A stretch of DNA of 64,000 nt, taken from NCBI RefSeq assembly GCF_047946665.1, contig NZ_CP172312.1:1798001-1862000 (forward strand). The letters run 5' to 3'. Positions 34,973 to 43,285 of this stretch are shown here, piece after piece (position 1 is the stretch's first letter; the number at the start of each line of letters is the position of its first letter). A program made the translations under genes and the position numbers. The notes below the pieces were generated by a model. That model did no database searches and had not been told where the DNA came from. It saw nothing but the letters and a program-made list of their open reading frames with translations. This DNA comes from Allohahella sp002354735 (GTDB lineage: Bacteria > Pseudomonadota > Gammaproteobacteria > Pseudomonadales > Oleiphilaceae).

Positions 34973-37900
34973 TGCCCCTGCAGGCCTACCTCGCCGAACA
35001 ATTCGAGCAGAACGGCTTCACTACCGAGGACGCACTCGCCGCCTTCCTCCCGTTACTGGCCCAGGTGCTGAGCGACCATCAGGCTGGAAAGGTGGCACCA
35101 CTCGAGGGCTTGCAGGCGCTCAACGTCGAGCGTGGCAGCATCTGGTACGAACGTATTAATCACCTGGCGCCACGGCTGCAGCCCGACCGTGTTCGCGCGA
35201 TTGACGAAGCCAGGCATCTCGCGATCGATGTCGTCAATCGGCATCAACTGGATATCGACGTGGGTGGTCAGCAGCAGTCAAGACAGGTGAATGTTCGACT
35301 CGCGAACGAAGTGATTACCACGCCGGTCTACTTGCCGGGTTACGTCAGCTGGGAACATCAGCTCGATCATCATGATCCGCTTACCGACATCTTTAGTCTG
35401 GGCATGATTCTCGCCTCATTGTGCTGCAGCCTGGACTTCAACGATGAGAGTGACCTGCGACGCTTCGCCGCCAGCCGCAACAATCTGTTTGCCCTGCAGC
35501 CTGGCATTCATCCTGTGGTGGCCAAGACTATTCTGGGCATGACCGAGTTGAGTCGTCACGTTCGCCTGAGTGATCTTGAAACCATCCAGACGATGCTGAC
35601 GAACTATCGCCAGCAGACTGTCGATTTCGATCTTGAGATCAGTCAGATTCCAGGTTTCGAGGCGAAGACCCTGGGGGACCGACAGCAGATCATCCTGAGC
35701 AAGCTGCAGGAGCGACTGTTCGAGATCTCCCGACGTAACCGCCTGTATCACTTCAAGCCAAGCATGCAAAGCCTTAACCTGACGCAGGCTTCTGTGCCGC
35801 TTTCATTCAATGTCGAGAATATTCGGCCTGACGAAATCATGACCTGGACGCCACGACTGCAGGCACAGATCGTCAGGGAAAAGCCGATTGCGCTCAGTAG
35901 CTACCTGAACTTTCACGAAGTCCTCTATCTGCCTGGCTCACTGGACAAAATACGCACAGAGGCCGCCAAGGACCAGAAGGAGTATGGCTTTGCGCAATTG
36001 CGCCTGGTGCTGTGTTTCCTGAACTGGAGCAATCTCAAGGATCAGGACCAGAGCCAGTTGCGGTCGCCGCTGGTATTGCTGCCGGTCGAGCTGCAGAAGA
36101 AAAAAGGCGTACGCGACACCTGGTGGCTGAAACCGCTCAGCAGCGAGGCCGAGATCAATCCCGTCATCCGGTATCAGTTCAAGACACTGTTCGGGGTGAA
36201 CCTGCCTGAGCGCATCGATCTGCAGGAGACTACGCTGGATGCGCTCTACGACCACCTGCAGCAGCAGATCGCGGCCAGTGAACCTGGCGTGACACTCGAC
36301 AAGATCGAACGCCCCCGAATTGACCTGATCCAGGCTTCGGCGAAGCGCAGGCTGGACCAATATCGCAAGCGGACCCGACTTACTGGCCGCAGCATCAGCC
36401 GTTATGCCAATCTCGACTACAGCTATGACCCGGCGAATTTCAATCCGTTGGGCATTCGGCTCTTCAATGAATATGTCCGAGCACCGGTGACAGACCTGAA
36501 GCGAATGGTCAGCGTCCTGCCGATAGCGCAGCAGTATGCGGTAGCGCCATCAGCTGAAACCGTTGCGCAGAACGAGGTCACCGCTCAGAGGCAGTTTTAT
36601 CGGCTGCGTGACGATGATGAGCAGAACCCGTATCAGTGGGCCTTCGATCTGTGCAACATGACGCTGGCCAACTTTAAGTATCGCAAGATGTCGCTGGTCA
36701 AGGACTACGCTGAACTGGTGGAGAATCCGCTGGCAAACGATGCGTTCGAAGCGACATTCTCGCTCCAGGCCAGGGAGCTTGCGGCGACGCCCCCGGCTCC
36801 CCTGCCCCTGCAGGCGCGTTATCACGTCGTGCCATGCGATCCGACTCAGACCATGGCAATAGCCCATGCTCGTGCCGGCAAGAGCTACATCATCCAGGGC
36901 CCGCCAGGCACCGGCAAGTCGCAAACCATTACCAACCTGATCGCCGACTACATCATGCGTGATCAGCGGGTGCTGTTCGTGTGTGAGAAAAGGGCCGCTA
37001 TTGACGTTGTGTTCCTGCGTCTGAAGCAGAAGGGTCTTGATCCACTCTGCTGCCTGATTCACGACTCGCAGGCGGACAAGAAAAGCTTCGTAATGGATCT
37101 GAAGAAGACCTATGAGGACTTCCTGGCTGCTGGCCATGGCGCCGGTGCAGATCAGGGCCCTGGCGAGGCGGCAAGGCGACGTCAGGATACCTTGACCGCC
37201 ATGGAAGAGGTTCTGGCACCACTGCAGGCATTCAGCGAGCAGACGACAACGGTTCTGGAGCAGGCAGGGGGCAGCCTGCTCCACTTGATGCAAATGCTGA
37301 TAGCGGCACCAGCATCGCATCCCTCGTTGGACCCTGAACAACTCGAGCAGCTGCCGCACTATACCGTGTGGGTGCAAAACCGCTCCACCATTGATGGCTT
37401 CATACAGCGTCTGGCGCCTTTGCAGCCCTCGCAGGTGTTCAGCGAGCACCCATTGCGCCTGCTGAACCCGATACTGGCTGATCACGACTCACCACTGGGG
37501 TTGCTGCGAACCACGGTACCCGATGTGCTGCAGAATCTCAGGATGCTTCTCAGCGGGCTCACCAGCCTGGGGTTGCCGGCTGGTAGTTGGGATACGCTCG
37601 ACCATATCGAAGCCATGCTTGTTATCGCGCGACAGCTCGAGCCGCTGAGCCGATGGGGACTACTGGGCTTACTGGACGAACATAGCCAGCAGTTCAGCGA
37701 GTACCAGAAGCTGCAGCGGCAGAAGAAGAAGCGCATGCTGGAGCTGGTCGACAAGCACGAGCAGAACAAGCACTGGAACAGCCGGTTGAGCGCAGAAGAT
37801 ACCGGCATCGCCCTTGCACAGGCGACACGCCTCGACAGCGTGTTTCGCTTTTTCTTCCCGTCCTACTGGAAGCTGCGAAGCCTGCTCAAACACAGCTATG

Positions 37901-40155
37901 ATTTCGCGGCACATGCCATCGCACCCAGCTGGATTCATGTGCTGCAGCAGCTTACACAGGAGCACGAAGCCAGGAAGGCGCTGCAGTCTATTGAGAGCGA
38001 GGCGCAGGAAAGCCTTGGGTTCGATGTGAGCCTTCAGGCTTTCGAGGGCCATGTCGTCGAGGCTCAGCGGATCATGGCCACTCTGGACGGGCCGGTGCAA
38101 GCGCTGCGTCCGACGCTGCAGGACCCGAAGCAAGCCGCTTCGCTGATCTCGCAACTGCTGAGTCTCGAGCTGCCGCTGTCGAACCTGCGACAGGGGCTCG
38201 GGCACATCCTTGTGGATTACCAGGATCTGAATGTAGAAGACCTGCAGGCAGAACTGCTTCAGATGGAAGGTGCGCTGCAGCACAATGTCAGCGAGTTTCT
38301 GTTCGCGCTGAAGCCATTGCGCGAGCTACCCGAACAACTGACGCGGAACTTCCGCCACCAGCCCTGGTCAATCGAACAGCTGGAGCTGATGTCTGCCGAG
38401 CGCAGCCTGAGCCAGGCTCTCAACAGCAATCGCAGCCTGCGAGAACACGATGGCAGCAAACGCCGCCATTATATCGACCGGCTGCGCACGCTCTACCAGC
38501 AGTGGCAACACCACAACAGCGCAGCCATTCTCGAGACTGTTCGCAACAAGTTCCTCGAACACGTTCGCATCAGCGCCGCGCCAGCTGCACAGCTGACCCA
38601 GGCGCAGAAGGATTTCAAGAAAGTCTATGCCAAGGGCCGCAGGGAGCTCGAGCACGAGTTTTCCAAATCAATGCGCTACAAGCCTATTCGTGACATGGTG
38701 GCGTTCGAGTCTGGTGCCGTCATTCGTGACCTGAAGCCGGTCTGGCTCATGAGTCCGCTGAGCGTTTCGGACACCCTGCCGCTGAACAGTCGCACGTTTG
38801 ATGTCATCATCTTCGACGAGGCCAGCCAGATCACCCTCGAGGGTGCGATTCCCTCCCTGTTCCGCGCGCCGCAGACCATAGTGGTGGGCGATCAGATGCA
38901 GCTGCCGCCGACCAACTTCTTCTCGACACGAACAGACACTGAAGATGAGGTCATGGTGACAACCGACGAGGGCGAGCAGGTCGAGTACGATCTATCGAGT
39001 AACAGCTTTCTCAATCATGTCGCAAAAAATCTCAAATCCTACATGCTCGGCTGGCACTATCGCAGCCGTTCCGAGCACCTCATCAGCTTTTCCAACTGGG
39101 CCTTCTATCAAGGGCAGCTGCTGACTGTGCCTGATGAAAAGACCGTGCCGCGTGTTCAGGCGCCGATGACCATATCATCCGCAGCTGATGCCGGGCACCA
39201 CATCCAGCACCTGCTCAGCCGCCCGGTCAGCTTTCATCACATGCCCGAAAACGTCTATGACCAACGACGAAACACTGGAGAAGCCGAGTATATTGCGCAG
39301 CTCGTGCGGCATCTGCTGGCACAGGACAAGCCGCGATCCATGGGCATCATCGCCTTTTCCGAAGCCCAGCAGGATGAAATCGAAAGCGCGCTCGATCGCC
39401 TCGCGGCCGAAGACAGCGAGTTTGCGCTGCGCTATGAGCAGGAGCAGGAACGTGAGGAGGACGGTGAGTTCGTCGGCTTGCTGGTGAAGAACCTGGAGAA
39501 TATCCAGGGGGACGAGCGAGATATCATCATCATGAGCATCTGCTATGGCTACGGCAAGGACCGCAAGATGCGTATGAATTTCGGCCCGATCAACCAGAGC
39601 GGCGGCGAGAAACGACTCAACGTCGCGTTTAGCCGCGCCAAGCACCACATGGTGGTAGTGTCATCGATACAGTCCGTGGATATCACCAATGATTACAACG
39701 AAGGCGCGAATAGCCTGAAAAACTATTTGCGCTACAGTCAGGCCCTGTCCGCCGGCGATATTGCCAGTGCCAATCAGGTACTGATGGACATCGGCTTGAC
39801 CGCTCAACGCAGTAGACCCGCTGCGCCGCCGCCATCGGCGGTTTCGAGTCAGTTGAAATCCGAGCTGGAGGCGCGCGGCTGGCAAGTCGATATGGCCGTC
39901 GGTCAATCGCATTTCAAATGCGATCTCGGTGTGAAAAGGCCAGGCGACGATAGGTATGCCTTGGGCATACTCATTGACTCCGAGCAGTTTTATGCACAAA
40001 GCGATCTGCTTGAGCGGGAATTCCACAAGCCTGAGCTGCTGAAGAATTTCGGCTGGCAAATCGAGTTTGTACTGACTAAGGACTGGCTGATGAACCGCGA
40101 CCGTGTACTGGCTACGCTTACTGACGCATTGGGTGCTCCGCCTCACAAAACGTAA
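34969..40155 (+). CDS. kinase-like / DUF4011-like / SF1 helicase / Vsr-like nuclease fusion
   Basis: A 1728-residue protein. Residues about 20-215 look like a protein-kinase C-lobe without catalytic motifs: LSDHQAGKVAPLEGLQALNV sits where the HRD loop should be, and YLPGYVSWEH and TDIFSLGMIL match the APE and alpha-F regions. A DUF4011-like segment (LFEISRRNRLYHF) follows near 250. The superfamily 1 helicase core has Walker A GPPGTGKS at 644-651, motif II DEAS at 1283-1286, GDQMQLPPT from 1307 and motif VI RLNVAFSRAK at 1549-1558. About 600 helical residues are inserted between motifs Ia and II. The last 100 residues resemble a Vsr-like endonuclease domain (CDLGVK, LGILIDSEQ). AGGAG lies upstream of the ATG. 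A defence or nucleic-acid surveillance role is an inference. Confidence 0.85.
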   Translation: MMPLQAYLAEQFEQNGFTTEDALAAFLPLLAQVLSDHQAGKVAPLEGLQALNVERGSIWYERINHLAPRLQPDRVRAIDEARHLAIDVVNRHQLDIDVGGQQQSRQVNVRLANEVITTPVYLPGYVSWEHQLDHHDPLTDIFSLGMILASLCCSLDFNDESDLRRFAASRNNLFALQPGIHPVVAKTILGMTELSRHVRLSDLETIQTMLTNYRQQTVDFDLEISQIPGFEAKTLGDRQQIILSKLQERLFEISRRNRLYHFKPSMQSLNLTQASVPLSFNVENIRPDEIMTWTPRLQAQIVREKPIALSSYLNFHEVLYLPGSLDKIRTEAAKDQKEYGFAQLRLVLCFLNWSNLKDQDQSQLRSPLVLLPVELQKKKGVRDTWWLKPLSSEAEINPVIRYQFKTLFGVNLPERIDLQETTLDALYDHLQQQIAASEPGVTLDKIERPRIDLIQASAKRRLDQYRKRTRLTGRSISRYANLDYSYDPANFNPLGIRLFNEYVRAPVTDLKRMVSVLPIAQQYAVAPSAETVAQNEVTAQRQFYRLRDDDEQNPYQWAFDLCNMTLANFKYRKMSLVKDYAELVENPLANDAFEATFSLQARELAATPPAPLPLQARYHVVPCDPTQTMAIAHARAGKSYIIQGPPGTGKSQTITNLIADYIMRDQRVLFVCEKRAAIDVVFLRLKQKGLDPLCCLIHDSQADKKSFVMDLKKTYEDFLAAGHGAGADQGPGEAARRRQDTLTAMEEVLAPLQAFSEQTTTVLEQAGGSLLHLMQMLIAAPASHPSLDPEQLEQLPHYTVWVQNRSTIDGFIQRLAPLQPSQVFSEHPLRLLNPILADHDSPLGLLRTTVPDVLQNLRMLLSGLTSLGLPAGSWDTLDHIEAMLVIARQLEPLSRWGLLGLLDEHSQQFSEYQKLQRQKKKRMLELVDKHEQNKHWNSRLSAEDTGIALAQATRLDSVFRFFFPSYWKLRSLLKHSYDFAAHAIAPSWIHVLQQLTQEHEARKALQSIESEAQESLGFDVSLQAFEGHVVEAQRIMATLDGPVQALRPTLQDPKQAASLISQLLSLELPLSNLRQGLGHILVDYQDLNVEDLQAELLQMEGALQHNVSEFLFALKPLRELPEQLTRNFRHQPWSIEQLELMSAERSLSQALNSNRSLREHDGSKRRHYIDRLRTLYQQWQHHNSAAILETVRNKFLEHVRISAAPAAQLTQAQKDFKKVYAKGRRELEHEFSKSMRYKPIRDMVAFESGAVIRDLKPVWLMSPLSVSDTLPLNSRTFDVIIFDEASQITLEGAIPSLFRAPQTIVVGDQMQLPPTNFFSTRTDTEDEVMVTTDEGEQVEYDLSSNSFLNHVAKNLKSYMLGWHYRSRSEHLISFSNWAFYQGQLLTVPDEKTVPRVQAPMTISSAADAGHHIQHLLSRPVSFHHMPENVYDQRRNTGEAEYIAQLVRHLLAQDKPRSMGIIAFSEAQQDEIESALDRLAAEDSEFALRYEQEQEREEDGEFVGLLVKNLENIQGDERDIIIMSICYGYGKDRKMRMNFGPINQSGGEKRLNVAFSRAKHHMVVVSSIQSVDITNDYNEGANSLKNYLRYSQALSAGDIASANQVLMDIGLTAQRSRPAAPPPSAVSSQLKSELEARGWQVDMAVGQSHFKCDLGVKRPGDDRYALGILIDSEQFYAQSDLLEREFHKPELLKNFGWQIEFVLTKDWLMNRDRVLATLTDALGAPPHKT

Positions 40156-40181
40156 CAGTGAGTCCTGGCACGCCGCCTATA

Positions 40182-40215
40182 CTCAGAAATAGCGCCCTTT
40201 TTACCTATTTCTGAG
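40182..40215 (+). promoter_or_regulatory. perfect 11-bp inverted repeat over the ribosome-binding site
   Basis: CTCAGAAATAG and CTATTTCTGAG pair perfectly around a 12-base loop containing five T. The right arm ends four bases before the ATG at 40220, so the only SD-like bases (GAGAG) lie in the stem. In RNA it could hide the start of the c-di-GMP gene. As DNA it could be an operator. No T-tract follows, so it is not a normal terminator. Confidence 0.5.
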
Positions 40216-40219
40216 AGTC

Positions 40220-43219
40220 ATGATGTATTTGCGTGCCCTGCTGTATTGTTCCCGCGCTACTTCGCGGGTTCTGGGATTCGTAACCGCCCTCTGCTTCACC
40301 CTCAGCTTCGCAGCATCGGCCGAAGATGCCGTGCCGCTGAGCCTGTTACCAGATTATGCCGGCCTCGCTCTGGGGCCTCATCTCGTGTATCAGACAGATC
40401 AGGATCGAGCGTTGACGGCAGCGGATGTGAGGGATCTGGATAAAGGCTGGACGACGCTTGCTGGAGACAACCTGAATCTTGGTTTCAACAAGGAGGTTCT
40501 ATGGGTTCGCTTCAAGCTGAGGAACGACTCCGCTCAGCTACGCAGCGTGTATCTCGACATCAATTATCCTTTGCTCGATGATATCCGGCTGACGCTGTTC
40601 GACGGACTCACTGGGGAGCCTGTTCAGGTCATCAAGGCTGGCGATGAACTGCCGTTCGCAGAGCGGCCCATACATTTCCCGAATTTTGTCTTCCCTCTGA
40701 CTTTGAAAGCAGCTACCGACTATGTGGCTGTCATGCGTATCCAGACCACATCAGCAATGCAGGCGCCACTGACGCTCTGGACCCCCGAAGCGCTTGCAAC
40801 CGAAAAATACGGTGAAGGCGAGTTGTTCGGCGCCATCATCGGCATGATCAGCATCATGGCACTGTACAACCTGTTCCTGTGGCTATCGATTCGCGAAAGC
40901 GGCTATTTCTACTATTCCCTGTGTCTTCTCGGGTATATCGGGGTCGAGGCTAGCCTGACCGGCGTCGCTTTCAAGCACGTCTGGCCAGACTCACCACAAT
41001 GGGCTCAGATCAGCGTAGTGGTTTCGGCTGGCATTGCCCTGTTTGCGCTGGCAATGTTCACCCAGTGCTTTCTCAAACTGAGTGAGCGTTCGGTTGGCCT
41101 GGCCAGGCTCTTCCATGTTGAAGCTGCGATCTGTCTCGCCCTTGCCGGCCTGGCCTTTGTTGCGCCGTATCAGATGACCATTCAGCTGACTCTGATCATG
41201 GTTGCGCTGGTCTCGCTGAGCACCTATGCGACGGGCCTGTATTTCTGGGTAGGTCGACGGATTACGGATGCGCGCTATCTCGTCATCGCATTCACACTGT
41301 TCACGGTTTTCGCCGTGTATCTCATTCTGAGCAAGTATACCCTTGTCCCGCGAACCTGGCTGGCTGAATACGCCATCCACTTCGGCGCCATTTCAGTGGT
41401 TGCGCTGCTGTCCTTCGCTCTGGCCGACCGGATCAATCGCGAGAAAGTTGCGCGAGAGCAGGCGCAGAAAAATGCAATCGCCAACCTCGAGCGTTATCGG
41501 GTCATTCACGATGAGTCCATGGAGGGTCGGTTCCAGATCGACAGCAAGGGGCGTTTCCTGTCAGCTAACCCCGCCCTTGCGCGAATTTTCGGTTCGCAGA
41601 GCGTTGAGGAACTGGTTGTTCACCATGCCGACTCCCGGACACTCATGCCAGCGCGCCGAGAGGTTCTCCATGAAACGATGGATCTGTTGACCCGTTTCGG
41701 GAAACTCGATGGTTTCGAGGCGGAATGTCGCCGTGTCGACGGCAGCCTTTTCTGGGTGGCGGTATACGGGCGCGTCATTCATGATCCCCTCACGAAATTG
41801 CCGATACTCGAAGGCTCGCTTGTGGATATCACAGATCGCAAGGCCGGTGAGCATAAGCTCAACTATCTCGCTACTCACGATACGCTGACCGGTTTGCTGA
41901 ACCGCCTTGAGTTCGAAAAGCGTCTGGAATTAGCGATACAGAATACAAATCGGGTAGACGACAGCCATGCGTTGCTGCTGATGGATCTCGATCAATTCAA
42001 GATCGTCAACGACACCTGTGGTCACGGCGCGGGTGACCAGCTGCTCAAACAGATCGCTTTGCTGTTTCAACGCCATACTCGTGCCACTGATCATCTGGCA
42101 CGGCTGGGCGGTGATGAGTTCGCAATATTACTGCACGATTCGCCATTGGACGAGGCTGCGGAAAAGGCGCAGCGCCTGCGGCAGGACATAGCCGATCATC
42201 GCTTCAACTGGGAAGACAAAATATTCAACATCGGCATCAGCATAGGTGTCGTTGCTGTCACAAAGGATGCCGGTACGGTAGGCGAGCTGATGAGCCTTGC
42301 CGATACCGCCTGTTACGCCGCAAAAGACAGTGGCCGGAACCGCGTCTTTGTTCACGATACGGAAAGTGGCGAAATCGTCCGCCGGCAGAACGAAATGGAG
42401 CTGGTTGCGGTGATTCGAGAGGCCATCGCCAACGATGACCTGATTCTCTACCATCAGAACATCGCAGCCGTGAACGGCACTATCAAGGGTGACCGCTATG
42501 AACTGCTGGTGAGGATGCGCCGGAATGGTGAAATTCTACCGCCGGGCGCATTCCTTCCGGCTGCCGAACGCTACAACATGATCGTCGAACTCGACCGCTG
42601 GGTCATCGAAACCTACTTCCGCTGGCTTTCTGAGAACCCAGACCGTCTGGAGAGGCTCGCACAGGCCAACATCAATCTGAGCGGACAGTCAGTGGGCAAT
42701 ACGGAGCTTACCGCCTTCATACTGAGTGCATTCAGGCGCTATAACATTCCTCCACACAAAATCTGTTTCGAAATCACGGAAAGCGCTGCAGTGGCGAGCA
42801 TCAACGAAACGCAAAGTCTCATTGCGACCCTGCGTGAGCTCGGTAGTCGCTTCGCTCTGGACGACTTTGGCAGTGGCTTCGCCTCCTACGGCTACCTCAA
42901 GAGCCTGCCGGTTACCTGTCTGAAAATCGACGGCTGCTTCATTCGTGATTTGCGGACAGATCCGGTAGACCAGGAGATGGTGTCATCCATGACACGCGTT
43001 GCCCATGCCATGGGCATCGAAGTCGTGGCCGAATATGTCGAAACGGCCGGAATCATGGCAATGCTGGATGACCTCAATGTGGATTACGCCCAAGGCTGGC
43101 ATATTCACAAACCGGAGTTGCTGGTCGACAGGCACGCGATCGTGTTGGACGCTGCTTCAGCATCTTCTACTTCAACAGCATCCACAGGCCCATGGCGATC
43201 ATCATCAGGTTTTCGGTAA
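40220..43219 (+). CDS. 7TM-PAS-GGDEF-EAL cyclic di-GMP enzyme
   Basis: A 999-residue membrane signalling protein. A signal-like helix (about 15-35) precedes a 7TMR-DISMED2 periplasmic sensor (about 45-180), seven membrane helices (about 200-400), a PAS domain (about 425-545), GGDEF (motif at 630-634 with RATD inhibitory site five residues before) and an EAL domain. The EAL signature reads ELLVRM rather than EALLRW, but EITES, LDDFGSGF, LKIDG and AEYVE keep the metal-binding acids, so phosphodiesterase activity is likely. The sensor class often responds to carbohydrate-like ligands. Its start lies directly behind a strong inverted repeat. Confidence 0.93.
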   Translation: MMYLRALLYCSRATSRVLGFVTALCFTLSFAASAEDAVPLSLLPDYAGLALGPHLVYQTDQDRALTAADVRDLDKGWTTLAGDNLNLGFNKEVLWVRFKLRNDSAQLRSVYLDINYPLLDDIRLTLFDGLTGEPVQVIKAGDELPFAERPIHFPNFVFPLTLKAATDYVAVMRIQTTSAMQAPLTLWTPEALATEKYGEGELFGAIIGMISIMALYNLFLWLSIRESGYFYYSLCLLGYIGVEASLTGVAFKHVWPDSPQWAQISVVVSAGIALFALAMFTQCFLKLSERSVGLARLFHVEAAICLALAGLAFVAPYQMTIQLTLIMVALVSLSTYATGLYFWVGRRITDARYLVIAFTLFTVFAVYLILSKYTLVPRTWLAEYAIHFGAISVVALLSFALADRINREKVAREQAQKNAIANLERYRVIHDESMEGRFQIDSKGRFLSANPALARIFGSQSVEELVVHHADSRTLMPARREVLHETMDLLTRFGKLDGFEAECRRVDGSLFWVAVYGRVIHDPLTKLPILEGSLVDITDRKAGEHKLNYLATHDTLTGLLNRLEFEKRLELAIQNTNRVDDSHALLLMDLDQFKIVNDTCGHGAGDQLLKQIALLFQRHTRATDHLARLGGDEFAILLHDSPLDEAAEKAQRLRQDIADHRFNWEDKIFNIGISIGVVAVTKDAGTVGELMSLADTACYAAKDSGRNRVFVHDTESGEIVRRQNEMELVAVIREAIANDDLILYHQNIAAVNGTIKGDRYELLVRMRRNGEILPPGAFLPAAERYNMIVELDRWVIETYFRWLSENPDRLERLAQANINLSGQSVGNTELTAFILSAFRRYNIPPHKICFEITESAAVASINETQSLIATLRELGSRFALDDFGSGFASYGYLKSLPVTCLKIDGCFIRDLRTDPVDQEMVSSMTRVAHAMGIEVVAEYVETAGIMAMLDDLNVDYAQGWHIHKPELLVDRHAIVLDAASASSTSTASTGPWRSSSGFR

Positions 43220-43285
43220 GCGATACGAAGCCGAGCGGCACTTGGCTGTTGCCGCCGACGCAGGCACATTACTGATGGCGGCAGA

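Noticed and set aside
36550..37485. 311-codon minus-strand open frame inside the helicase gene
   Set aside because: It is antisense to the Walker A region of a convincing helicase, is rich in His, Arg and Gln as expected of a shadow frame, and has no motifs.
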